Source of the DNA: Saprospiraceae bacterium
Lineage (GTDB): Bacteria; Bacteroidota; Bacteroidia; Chitinophagales; JAHQVX01
Direction: 5' to 3'
NCBI GenBank assembly: GCA_019634125.1
Contig: JAHQVX010000046.1
Span: forward strand, 1-35,656
Length of the DNA: 35,656 nucleotides
The translations under genes and the position numbers were made by a program. Shown in pieces: positions 23,154 through 30,920 of this stretch. A model generated the notes under the pieces. That model did not search any database. It was not told the DNA's origin and was given only the letters and a program-made list of their open reading frames with translations. Position 1 is the stretch's first letter, and each line of letters starts with the position of its first letter.

Positions 23154-23813
23154 GTGAGCAATTTTAACCGCATCAAAGCCTACTTAAAACGCGACTATTT
23201 ACTAGAGCGCAGGAATAAGTCTATTATCGGTTCTGCATTAGTCTACTTGTTGTCGGTGGTATTTATTTGCTTACATGCCTTTGAAACACTCGATCCCGAC
23301 AGCTGGACGGCTTTATTTTGGATTGTTTTATTATTCACGGTGTTAAATGCCGTTGGTCGGAGCTTCGAGCGGGAAAGTGGTTCTGCCTACCTGTATCATT
23401 TTCACCTAGCCAAACCCACTCAAATCATTTTAGCCAAACTATTCATTAATGCGCTGTTTGCCATTATCCTAGGCTTATTTGCGTTCGGCATCTTTGTCGT
23501 CTTTCTGGGTAGCTCGATTTCCAATTACACGTATTTCCTCTTAACACTCATTGTTGGCTCTGCCGCTATTGGAAGTACGTTTACTTTAACGGCAGCAATT
23601 ACTGCGCGGGTCCAAGGGAACTTAGTCTTAATGGCTATTTTAAGTCTTCCACTCATCTTACCGCTTGTGCTGTTGTTGGTCAAGATGACAAGTCGAGTCT
23701 TTGGGGCATACGGAACCAGTTCTGGCCTGCCATTATTGGGTGGTTTAATCGGTTTTAATGTCTTAGTAATAATCTTGAGCGTAGTTTTGTTTCCGTACCT
23801 TTGGCGCGATTAA
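23154..23813 (+). CDS. ccmB: Haem exporter / cytochrome c maturation membrane protein CcmB
   Basis: 219 residues with six hydrophobic segments (about 25-45, 50-65, 92-116, 124-148, 155-178, 190-215) and the CcmB stretch RDYLLERRNKSIIGSALVYLLSVVF. In the known system CcmB is the membrane part of the CcmAB ATPase that releases holo-CcmE. The GTG at 23154 is the likely start: it is the first possible codon after the promoter and gives a normal N-terminus. Followed 8 bases later by ccmC. No ccmA gene is in the window. Confidence 0.9.
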   Translation: MSNFNRIKAYLKRDYLLERRNKSIIGSALVYLLSVVFICLHAFETLDPDSWTALFWIVLLFTVLNAVGRSFERESGSAYLYHFHLAKPTQIILAKLFINALFAIILGLFAFGIFVVFLGSSISNYTYFLLTLIVGSAAIGSTFTLTAAITARVQGNLVLMAILSLPLILPLVLLLVKMTSRVFGAYGTSSGLPLLGGLIGFNVLVIILSVVLFPYLWRD

Positions 23814-23821
23814 ATCGAAAT

Positions 23822-24496
23822 ATGAAAAAGCATTGGTGGAAGGCATTGGCGGCCGTTTTACTAATTTATACGATAGTGATGGGTTTCCTCGGAGATGTAC
23901 CTCGTCAACCCATCCTCAACGAGACCATTAGAAACCTGTATTTCCATGTAACCATGTGGTTTGCCATGTTCATCATCACATTGGTTTCACTTATCTACAG
24001 CATCAAATATTTGAATTCAGAGAAGCTGCAAAGCGATTATAAAGCAGAGGCATTTGCATCGGTAGGCTTGCTGCTGGGTATTCTTGGCCTGCTCACTGGA
24101 ATGGTTTGGGTAAATTATACGTGGAATGCGAATCCGAACAAAATTTTATTGTGGGTGAAAGAAGATGTAAAGCTCAATGCAGCTGCAATGGGAACTTTGA
24201 TGTATGTGGTATATTTTATTCTACGAAGTTCCGTGGAAGATCCGCATAAGAAAGCCCGCTTTGCAGCGGTCTTTAACATTTTCGCTTTTGTTATGCTTAT
24301 CCTTTTTACTACAGTCATTCCTCGGCTAAGCGATTCGTCGCTTCACCCGGGTAATGCTGGGAATCCTGGCTTTAATATGTATGATGTTTCCAGCGAAATG
24401 CGTATGGTGTTTTACCCAGCTGTTATCGGGTGGACACTGCTAGCCACCTGGATAGCAAATTTACGTGTACGGCTTACACTATTAAAAAACAGTTAA
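23822..24496 (+). CDS. ccmC: Haem-handling membrane protein CcmC
   Basis: 224 residues from the ATG at 23822 (a TTG at 23801 would overlap ccmB). Six hydrophobic segments are seen. CcmC passes haem to CcmE in the inner membrane. The two haem-ligand histidines are in LYFHVTMWF (near residue 40) and SSLHPGN (near 174). The tryptophan-rich WWD region is reduced to GMVWVNYTWNANPNKILLW followed by KEDVKLN, longer and less tryptophan-rich than in Proteobacteria. The rest, EDPHKKARFAAVFNIFAFV and SEMRMVFYPAVIGW, is typical of the Bacteroidota form. Part of ccmB-ccmC-ccmD-gdhA. Confidence 0.9.
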   Translation: MKKHWWKALAAVLLIYTIVMGFLGDVPRQPILNETIRNLYFHVTMWFAMFIITLVSLIYSIKYLNSEKLQSDYKAEAFASVGLLLGILGLLTGMVWVNYTWNANPNKILLWVKEDVKLNAAAMGTLMYVVYFILRSSVEDPHKKARFAAVFNIFAFVMLILFTTVIPRLSDSSLHPGNAGNPGFNMYDVSSEMRMVFYPAVIGWTLLATWIANLRVRLTLLKNS

Positions 24497-24506
24497 TCTA
24501 CATTCC

Positions 24507-24722
24507 ATGCTCATTAATCCTTCTACATTTGCCCTTGCAAAGTCAGGTATGATATTTTTTCTACAAAAAGGCCCGATGGTGGAGATGGCCGACCAACTAA
24601 GAACAAACGGAAAAATTTACGTTGTCGTTGTCGTCTTACTCATCGTTCTTTTAGGCATTTTAGCTTACCTGATTTCTCTAGACCGAAAAATTTCAAAACT
24701 TGAACAACCAAATAAATCATGA
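24507..24722 (+). CDS. ccmD: CcmD-like small membrane protein
   Basis: 71 residues: a short N-terminus, EMADQLRTNGKIYV, one strong transmembrane segment (VVVVVLLIVLLGILAYLISL) and a charged tail DRKISKLEQPNKS. This is the Bacteroidota CcmD pattern (MADQLR then membrane segment then DRK-SKLE); CcmD helps CcmC and CcmE. A downstream ATG (MIFFLQKG, residue 15) is an alternative start. It lies 10 bases after ccmC; its TGA overlaps the gdhA ATG (ATGA). Confidence 0.75.
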   Translation: MLINPSTFALAKSGMIFFLQKGPMVEMADQLRTNGKIYVVVVVLLIVLLGILAYLISLDRKISKLEQPNKS

Positions 24723-26134
24723 GCGTAGAGCATTTTGATTTTATAGGTGCTGTAGACACCTATTTCGACCAGGCTGCCGCACATACTAAAATTAATAAGG
24801 GTATCCTTGAGCAAATCAAGGCATGTAATAGTGTTTATTATATGAAGTTCCCTGTTAAAATCGGAAATGATTACAAAGTGGTTGAAGCTTACAGAGCTCA
24901 ACACAGTCATCATAGAATGCCCACGAAAGGTGGGATCCGTTATAGTGAACATGCTTCTCAAGAAGAAGTAATGGCCCTAGCAGCTTTAATGACCTATAAA
25001 TGTGCACTCGTAGATGTGCCGTTTGGAGGCGCCAAAGGTGGAATAAAAATTAATCCACGAAATTTCACGGAAGGCCAATTACAACGTGTTACGCGTAGGT
25101 ATGCCTTCGAATTAGCCAAAAAGAATTTCATTGGCCCAGGTATCGATGTGCCTGCTCCAGATATGGGTACAGGCGCACGAGAAATGAGCTGGATTATGGA
25201 TACCTATGTGTCGTTTAACCCAGGGGAAAATGCCATCGGTTGCGTAACAGGTAAACCCGTTACACAAGGCGGTGTTCGAGGAAGAACCGAAGCGACTGGA
25301 CGCGGAGTCTATTATGGACTTAAAGAAATCTGTTCCTATGAAAAAGATATGAAGGAACTAGGCCTTGAGCCGGGATTAGAAGGAAAGAAGGTCATTGTTC
25401 AAGGATTTGGTAATGTGGGCTACTATGCGGCTGAGATTATTCATGATAATGGTGGAATTATTGTTGGTGTTGCAGAGTATGAAGGCGCGATTTATAATCC
25501 TGAAGGGTTAGATCCAAGAGCTGTATTGAAACATCGAAAAGAAACAGGATCCATACTTAACTATGGAAATGGAGCGAAAGACATTAAAGACAGCCTTTCT
25601 TGTTTGGAGCAACCTTGTGATATTTTAATCCCTGCTGCTATTGAAGGTGTGATTACCAAAAAGAATGCTTCTAAAATCAAGGCAAAAATTATAGGTGAGG
25701 CCGCCAACGGGCCAGTGAGTCCTGAAGGTGCTAAGATTTTAACCAAACGAGGCATAATGGTCGTTCCCGATATGTATTTGAATGCAGGTGGTGTGACGGT
25801 ATCCTATTTTGAGTGGTTAAAGAACTTATCGCATGTTCGATTTGGCCGAATGAACAAACGATTCAATCAGGCTTCCTTCCAGAACATTTTGGGCGTTGTT
25901 GAAGACTTTACCGGTAGAACGCTTACCGATAAAGAGAAAGAGGCGGTGACCCATGGTGGTGATGAGATTGATATTGTGAATTCTGGATTGGAAGAAACCA
26001 TGATTGGTGCTTATGCCCAAATTCGTGAACAATTAAAGCGGGCCAGAAATGTTCACGATCTTAGGACTGCTGCCTTTATGGTTAGTATTAAGAAAGTGGC
26101 TTCGGCTTATGAAAACTTAGGGGTGTTCCCTTAG
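24719..26134 (+). CDS. gdhA: Glutamate dehydrogenase (Glu/Leu/Phe/Val dehydrogenase family)
   Basis: Interconverts glutamate and 2-oxoglutarate plus ammonia with NAD(P). 471 residues. The substrate lysines are in MPTKGGIRY (Lys70) and the family signature VPFGGAKGGI (catalytic Lys106); the catalytic aspartate is in PAPDMGTGAREM. The Rossmann domain has VQGFGNVGYYAAEII, with the acidic AEYEGAIYNPEGL after it. A C-terminal extension (about 400-471) is as in the long Glu dehydrogenases of this phylum. The 4-base overlap with ccmD implies cotranscription with the ccm genes, an unusual partnership. A very strong terminator follows. Confidence 0.95.
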   Translation: MSVEHFDFIGAVDTYFDQAAAHTKINKGILEQIKACNSVYYMKFPVKIGNDYKVVEAYRAQHSHHRMPTKGGIRYSEHASQEEVMALAALMTYKCALVDVPFGGAKGGIKINPRNFTEGQLQRVTRRYAFELAKKNFIGPGIDVPAPDMGTGAREMSWIMDTYVSFNPGENAIGCVTGKPVTQGGVRGRTEATGRGVYYGLKEICSYEKDMKELGLEPGLEGKKVIVQGFGNVGYYAAEIIHDNGGIIVGVAEYEGAIYNPEGLDPRAVLKHRKETGSILNYGNGAKDIKDSLSCLEQPCDILIPAAIEGVITKKNASKIKAKIIGEAANGPVSPEGAKILTKRGIMVVPDMYLNAGGVTVSYFEWLKNLSHVRFGRMNKRFNQASFQNILGVVEDFTGRTLTDKEKEAVTHGGDEIDIVNSGLEETMIGAYAQIREQLKRARNVHDLRTAAFMVSIKKVASAYENLGVFP

Positions 26135-26155
26135 TGGATGATAATCAATTGGAAG

Positions 26156-26198
26156 CGTTCTCCCATCTCGGCAAAGCCGAGATGGGAGAACGTCTTTT
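26156..26198 (+). terminator. gdhA: Strong terminator after gdhA
   Basis: 17-bp perfect stem (26156-26172 with 26176-26192), core CGGCAAAGCCG with AAA loop on the plus strand, then TCTTTT. The last T bases overlap the stop codon of the convergent HsdR_N gene. It is the longest palindrome in the window. Confidence 0.88.
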
Positions 26199-26649
26199 AT
26201 AAGTCCTCGTACCTCGGCAATTCGTCTAAAAACTCAAACTTCCCGGCTCCTCGATCCACACGAACTACCATCCATTTTTCCCAGTTAGTTACCACTAAGT
26301 AAGGCACTTCTAAGGTCATATTATAGCGGCCAATTTGATTTAAAGTGACCTGCGAGAGGCGTTCCGACTGCCGTTTGCATTCTACTATCATTACGGGAGC
26401 ACCAGTAGTAGAGGCGTGAACTAAAATATCGAAGCGTTTCTTACTCTTGTTCCATGACCGTTCAACCGCCAGCAAAGCTGGCGGATAGCCTAAGAAGTGC
26501 ACCAAATAATACAACACATGCTGACGCACCCATTCCTCAGGCGTTAAAACAAAATAACGTTTCCGAATCGGATCAAATACCCATTCCTTACCATTTTCCT
26601 CCTTCGTTCGTATGTCGTATTCAAATTCTTGCACCAAAAAGCAATTCAC
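26197..26649 (-). CDS. Stand-alone HsdR N-terminal-type (PD-(D/E)XK) protein
   Basis: 150 residues matching the type I restriction enzyme R N-terminal domain (HSDR_N), without helicase part. Seen: FDPIRKRYFVLTPEEWVRQH, then the nuclease core FDILVHA (the Asp) and MIVECKRQ (E-x-K), and the later LNQIGRYNMTLEVPYLVVTN. These are the PD-(D/E)XK residues, so nuclease activity is possible. No hsdM or hsdS is nearby, and the gene is common as a single in Bacteroidota, so a housekeeping DNA role is more likely than restriction. The start is GTG at 26649; divergent from amn. Confidence 0.8.
   Translation of the reverse strand: MNCFLVQEFEYDIRTKEENGKEWVFDPIRKRYFVLTPEEWVRQHVLYYLVHFLGYPPALLAVERSWNKSKKRFDILVHASTTGAPVMIVECKRQSERLSQVTLNQIGRYNMTLEVPYLVVTNWEKWMVVRVDRGAGKFEFLDELPRYEDL
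26466..26484. repeat. Triloop palindrome inside the HsdR_N gene
   Basis: 8-bp arms CCGCCAGC / GCTGGCGG around AAA on the plus strand. It encodes P-P-A-L-L-A, with the same GCAAAGC core as the intergenic terminators. Confidence 0.7.
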
Positions 26650-26676
26650 ATTTCAAACAAAATAACATAGAAATCC

Positions 26677-26684
26677 TATTTTTG
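26677..26684 (+). promoter_or_regulatory. amn: -7 box of the amn promoter
   Basis: TATTTTTG, exact TAnnTTTG, 13 bases before the amn ATG in the 48-base divergent gap with the HsdR_N gene. Confidence 0.55.
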
Positions 26685-26697
26685 ACAAAGCCTTTTA

Positions 26698-27468
26698 ATG
26701 AAAACGAAACAAGAAATAGTCAAAAACTGGCTACCGCGCTACACTGGCGTTCCGATCGAAGAATTTGGGAAGTACATCATCCTAGTTAATTTTCAAGACT
26801 ACGTAGACACCTTCGCTCAATGGAATAATGTGGAAGTAAAAGGTGAAGACAAAGCCATGCGATCCGCTACTGCAGATGGAATCTCCATCATCAACTTTAC
26901 GATGGGAAGCCCCAACGCTGCCACCATTATCGATTTGTTGACCGCTTTAGCCCCTGAAGCTGTCTTATTCTTAGGGAAATGTGGAGGCTTAAAGAAAGTC
27001 AATAAAATCGGTGATCTTATTCTTCCAATTGCTGCCATACGCGGGGAAGGAACCTCCAATGATTATATGCCAGAAGCAGTTCCGGCACTCCCTTCATTTG
27101 CCCTTCAAAAAGCCGTTTCTACCACCATTAGAGATTATGGCCGAGATTATTGGACAGGTACAGTATACAGTACCAATCGACGCGTTTGGGAACACGATAG
27201 CAAGTTTAAACGTAAACTCAAGAAAATGCGTGCAATGGCCGTAGATATGGAAACAGCCACCATATTTGTAGCAGCTTTCGCCAATAAACTTACTGCTGGT
27301 GCACTCTTATTGGTCTCCGATCAGCCAATGACACCCGAAGGAGTAAAAACAACCGAAAGCGATAAAAAAGTAACCGCAGAGTTCGTTGATCATCACCTCA
27401 AAATTGGTATCGATTCACTGAAACAACTCATCAATAACGGACTCACTGTAAAACACCTGAAGTTCTAA
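26698..27468 (+). CDS. amn: AMP nucleosidase
   Basis: Cleaves AMP to adenine and ribose 5-phosphate in purine turnover. 256 residues of the nucleoside phosphorylase fold: the phosphate/ribose region NFTMGSPNAATI, the core strand AVLFLGKCGGLKK and GDLILPIAAIRGEGTSNDY, and the ribose-binding VDMETATIF followed by LLVSDQPM, with the purine-contact aspartate in the latter. The protein is shorter than the E. coli Amn (about 480) because it lacks the N-terminal regulatory domain, the normal form in Bacteroidota. Monocistronic; the SemiSWEET gene is convergent 9 bases downstream. Confidence 0.88.
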   Translation: MKTKQEIVKNWLPRYTGVPIEEFGKYIILVNFQDYVDTFAQWNNVEVKGEDKAMRSATADGISIINFTMGSPNAATIIDLLTALAPEAVLFLGKCGGLKKVNKIGDLILPIAAIRGEGTSNDYMPEAVPALPSFALQKAVSTTIRDYGRDYWTGTVYSTNRRVWEHDSKFKRKLKKMRAMAVDMETATIFVAAFANKLTAGALLLVSDQPMTPEGVKTTESDKKVTAEFVDHHLKIGIDSLKQLINNGLTVKHLKF

Positions 27469-27477
27469 TTCTCAGGT

Positions 27478-27732
27478 CTATTTATACTTCAGCTTAAAGA
27501 ATAAAATGCTGCCTGCAAGAATTAAGGTAAGCATGTTGAAGATAATTATTACTGGATTGTTAATGAGCACACCATAGGCCAGCCATAAGCTAACACCTAA
27601 GGTGAACATTAAAAACATCAGTAAGGAAATATCTCCTGCCGATCGATCTTTCCAAGTTTTAATCACTTGGGGTAAAAATGCTATAGTGGTCAGGCTTCCT
27701 GCCACAAAGCCCAATATTTCTGTCAAATTCAT
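27478..27732 (-). CDS. SemiSWEET sugar transporter
   Basis: 84 residues from the ATG at 27732 (five codons upstream a TTG also opens the frame, but MNLTEILGF is the usual start). Three transmembrane segments (about 4-22, 36-54, 60-79). The PQ-loop residues are in FLPQVIKTWKDRSAGDIS (Pro21-Gln22) and an asparagine lies in the third helix (IIFNMLTL). SemiSWEETs work as homodimers that move mono- or disaccharides along a gradient; the substrate here is not known. Single gene, convergent with amn, with no clear terminator in the 9-base gap. Confidence 0.88.
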   Translation of the reverse strand: MNLTEILGFVAGSLTTIAFLPQVIKTWKDRSAGDISLLMFLMFTLGVSLWLAYGVLINNPVIIIFNMLTLILAGSILFFKLKYK

Positions 27733-27796
27733 GACGCAAATTTCCAAGCATTTTCAACGAATTTCTATGCGTATTTTACCCAATACATGTGCTGAA

Positions 27797-28084
27797 TTAA
27801 CCCAACATATCTCGAAGCCCTTGTTTCACGGCTTCAAAAAAGTTTTTCGGCGGCTTTTCGTCAAAAGGAAAATCAAATTCTTCTTTTAGAATAGACTGAG
27901 CACGAAGGAGATCATCCGCTTCAACAAACAGTTGAATCGCCTGACTGATGTTTTCAAAGACATACAATGTGCCATGTTCTCCAGTTCGGTAGGTACTGAT
28001 GCCTTCTTGGGTTAAACGATGCTCAACTAAGTTGACCTGAAATTCATCTCTATAAGTGCAGAGCCGCACGAGTTTTCTATGCAT
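27797..28084 (-). CDS. DUF2007-like small protein
   Basis: 95 residues. KLVRLCTYRDEFQVNLVEHRLTQEGI, then GTLYVFENISQAIQLFVEADDLLRAQSILKE, is the ferredoxin-like DUF2007 layout (a strand, then a helix spanning a ligand's worth of residues, then V-E-x-D-D-x-x-x-A). The C-terminal tail FFEAVKQGLRDMLG is extra. It is often called a putative signal-transducing protein, but no function is proven. It is divergent from leuS across a 94-base gap that contains the leuS promoter. Confidence 0.65.
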   Translation of the reverse strand: MHRKLVRLCTYRDEFQVNLVEHRLTQEGISTYRTGEHGTLYVFENISQAIQLFVEADDLLRAQSILKEEFDFPFDEKPPKNFFEAVKQGLRDMLG

Positions 28085-28147
28085 ACCCTCAATTTACCTA
28101 AAATTTTAAAATCTTTTTCAAGGCTTAAACAAAGGCAATGCGTTTGT

Positions 28148-28155
28148 TAAATTTG
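28148..28155 (+). promoter_or_regulatory. leuS: -7 box of the leuS promoter
   Basis: TAAATTTG, exact TAnnTTTG, 23 bases before the leuS ATG. The -33 position has TTAA, a weak match. No T-box or leader peptide is seen here. Confidence 0.55.
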
Positions 28156-28178
28156 CGACCTTAACGGCAAAATCAACT

Positions 28179-30914
28179 ATGTACAATTTCAAAGAAATAG
28201 AAGCTTTCGCGAAGACATTTTGGAATGAACACCAAGTATATAAAGTAGAAGTAGATACCTCTAAACCCAAATATTACGTGCTCGATATGTTCCCTTATCC
28301 GAGTGGAGCTGGCTTACATGTTGGGCACCCGCTTGGTTATATTGCTTCAGACATAGTGAGTCGTTACAAACGTCAAAAAGGGTTTAATGTGCTGCATCCT
28401 ATGGGATTTGATGCATTTGGCTTACCTGCTGAACAATACGCCATCCAAACAGGCCGACATCCCGCCGATACTACTGCAGAGAATATTGCCCGTTATAAAG
28501 AACAACTCGATAAAATTGGCTTTTCTTTCGATTGGAGCCGCGAAGTCCAAACCTGCGATCCGAGTTATTATAAATGGACACAATGGATCTTCTTGAAGCT
28601 CTTCAATTCATGGTACAATAAGCTTTCTAATAAGGCAGAACCCATAGAAGACTTAGTTGCCCACTTTAACGCGTATGGAACAACTGGTCTAGATGCATTT
28701 GCAGGTCAAGAATTTCAATTCTCCGATGATGAATGGAAAGAGTATTCCGAGGAAGAGCAACAATCTATTTTGATGCAATTCCGTTTGGCCTACTTAGATT
28801 ATTCCATGGTAAATTGGTGTCCGGAATTAGGGACTGTCTTAGCCAACGACGAAGTGAAAGATGGGAAGAGTGAACGGGGTGGATATCCAGTAGTCCGAAA
28901 ATCAATGCGACAATGGTTTTTAAGGATTACAGCATATGCAGAACGCTTACTCGATGATCTTAATGAGTTAGATTGGAGTGACTCTATGAAGGAAATGCAG
29001 CGCAACTGGATTGGTAGGTCTGAAGGGGCATCTGTTTGGTTCAAAACCGCCGACGGAGACCATGAGATTGAAATATTTACCACCCGACCAGATACGATCT
29101 TTGGAGCCACATTTATGGTTATTGCTCCGGAGCATGAATTAGTCCAAAGTATTACCTCTTCAGAACAACAGCTAGAAGTTCAAGACTATCTAGACTATGT
29201 GGGTGCCCGAACCGATGTGGAGCGTCAGCAAGAAAAGAAAGTCACTGGTGCATTTACCGGGGCTTATGCCATTAATCCGTTTAACAACCATAAGATGCCC
29301 ATTTATATCAGCGAGTACGTGCTCATTGGTTATGGAACAGGCGCTATCATGGCCGTTCCAAGTGATGATGACAGAGACAATGCTTTCGCAGATAAATTCG
29401 GGCTAGACATCATTGATGTGATCGATAAAAGTATGTATGAAGGCGCCGGACGGGAAGACAAACTCGGGAAAATGATCAATTCAGGCTTTCTAGATGGGAT
29501 GGAAGTGCTGGAAGCGATTAAAGTCGCCACTGAGAAAATAGAAGACATGGGCATCGGTAAGCTCAAAGTGAACTATCGTTTACACGATGCTGGATATAGC
29601 CGTCAGCGATACTGGGGAGAACCGTTCCCAATTATATACAAAGATGGCGTTGCACAACAAGCCCCTGATCAGCTCCCATTAGAATTACCAGAAGTTGAAA
29701 GCTATAAACCCACTGGCGACGGGGAAGCGCCTTTAGCTCGTCTAACTGATTGGGTAAATATTGATCAAAACACGAAGCGCGAAACCGATACCATGCCTGG
29801 CTATGCGGGAAGTAGTTGGTACTTCTTACGTTACATGGATCCACACAATGATCAGGAGTTCGTGAGCAAAGAGAAACAAGACTACTGGCAAGATGTAGAC
29901 CTTTATATTGGAGGAACTGAACATGCCGTAGGCCATTTAATGTATTCAAGACTTTGGCAGAAAGTGTTGTTTGATTATGGTTTAGTCACCAAAAAAGAAC
30001 CTTTCAAGCGACTGGTAAATCAAGGTATGATTCAGGGAAGATCTTTGTTTTTAGACATTCACGACAGAGCACTGCATGTCCCAATTGAATTTGCGGATCG
30101 GGAGGACCGTTTCTTTGCCAAGGACTTTGCCAAGCTCCAGCAAGCAGATAATCGTTTTGAAGGAATCGCTGAGAATGATATTGACTGGGAAGGGGAGGAG
30201 AAATATGTAACCTTACGTCCAGAGATCGAAAAAATGTCTAAATCGAAATTCAATGTGGTCAATCCTGATGAAATTATCGATAAATATGGCTCCGATGTTT
30301 TCCGAATGTTTGAAATGTTTCTTGGACCAATCGAGCAAAGCAAGCCTTGGGATACCAAAGGAATAGATGGCGTGTCGAAATTCATGCGCAAGTTCTGGGC
30401 ATTATTCTGTACAGAAGAAGGGGAGTTGAAGCTCACAGACAAGCAGGGTAGTGATGAAGAATTCAAAGTCCTACATAAAACCATTAAGAAGGTGACTGAA
30501 GATGTGGAACGAATGAGTTTTAATACGTGCATCTCTGCATTTATGATTGCGACTAATGAGTTCACGAGCTTAAAAACCACTTCAAAAGATATTCTAGAGC
30601 CGATGGTGGCTTTGATTGCGCCATTCGCCCCGCATTCTGCGGAGCAACTCTGGCAAAAACTCAACAAAACAGGAAGTGTCGTCGACGCGTCTTTCCCAAC
30701 CTTCGAAGAGAAATACTTGGTGGAGAGTTCGTATGAATATCCAGTCTCCATCAATGGAAAAATGCGCGCCAAAATCGCCTTCCCATTAGACATGGATAAA
30801 AATGCTATTCAAGCCCATGTCCTCGCAGATGAGCGCATTAGCAAATGGACAGAAGGCAAAGAAATTCGCAAGTTTATACTCGTTCCCGGAAGAATCATTA
30901 ACGTTGTAGTATGA
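28179..30914 (+). CDS. leuS: Leucyl-tRNA synthetase
   Basis: Class I synthetase charging tRNA-Leu. 911 residues. The HIGH motif is LHVGHPLGY (47-50 HVGH) after YPSGAGL. The editing (CP1) domain has TTRPDTIFGATFMVIAPEH and GYGTGAIMAVPSDDDRD with its key threonines and aspartate. KMSKS is at 685-689. The anticodon-binding domain follows and a short C-terminal ubiquitin-like extension ends NVVV. Bacteroidota-type insertions are present around residues 150-205 and just before KMSKS. ATG start. Its TGA overlaps the HMG-CoA lyase ATG (ATGA) inside a 7-bp hairpin. Confidence 0.98.
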   Translation: MYNFKEIEAFAKTFWNEHQVYKVEVDTSKPKYYVLDMFPYPSGAGLHVGHPLGYIASDIVSRYKRQKGFNVLHPMGFDAFGLPAEQYAIQTGRHPADTTAENIARYKEQLDKIGFSFDWSREVQTCDPSYYKWTQWIFLKLFNSWYNKLSNKAEPIEDLVAHFNAYGTTGLDAFAGQEFQFSDDEWKEYSEEEQQSILMQFRLAYLDYSMVNWCPELGTVLANDEVKDGKSERGGYPVVRKSMRQWFLRITAYAERLLDDLNELDWSDSMKEMQRNWIGRSEGASVWFKTADGDHEIEIFTTRPDTIFGATFMVIAPEHELVQSITSSEQQLEVQDYLDYVGARTDVERQQEKKVTGAFTGAYAINPFNNHKMPIYISEYVLIGYGTGAIMAVPSDDDRDNAFADKFGLDIIDVIDKSMYEGAGREDKLGKMINSGFLDGMEVLEAIKVATEKIEDMGIGKLKVNYRLHDAGYSRQRYWGEPFPIIYKDGVAQQAPDQLPLELPEVESYKPTGDGEAPLARLTDWVNIDQNTKRETDTMPGYAGSSWYFLRYMDPHNDQEFVSKEKQDYWQDVDLYIGGTEHAVGHLMYSRLWQKVLFDYGLVTKKEPFKRLVNQGMIQGRSLFLDIHDRALHVPIEFADREDRFFAKDFAKLQQADNRFEGIAENDIDWEGEEKYVTLRPEIEKMSKSKFNVVNPDEIIDKYGSDVFRMFEMFLGPIEQSKPWDTKGIDGVSKFMRKFWALFCTEEGELKLTDKQGSDEEFKVLHKTIKKVTEDVERMSFNTCISAFMIATNEFTSLKTTSKDILEPMVALIAPFAPHSAEQLWQKLNKTGSVVDASFPTFEEKYLVESSYEYPVSINGKMRAKIAFPLDMDKNAIQAHVLADERISKWTEGKEIRKFILVPGRIINVVV

Positions 30915-30920
30915 CAACGT
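30901..30920 (+). promoter_or_regulatory. Hairpin around the leuS stop / lyase start
   Basis: ACGTTGT (30901-30907) and ACAACGT (30914-30920) form a perfect 7-bp stem; the 6-base loop AGTATG holds the ATG of the HMG-CoA lyase gene, whose overlap ATGA with the leuS stop straddles loop and stem. Ribosomes finishing leuS would melt it, which would couple translation of the two genes. Confidence 0.4.

Noticed and set aside
27733-27747. TTG start for the SemiSWEET protein
   Set aside because: The ATG five codons later gives the standard N-terminus MNLTEILGF.
30059-30793. Long open frame of 244 codons antisense to leuS
   Set aside because: It lies wholly within the catalytic/anticodon part of leuS, shows no recognisable domain and has the serine/leucine-rich composition of an antisense shadow.
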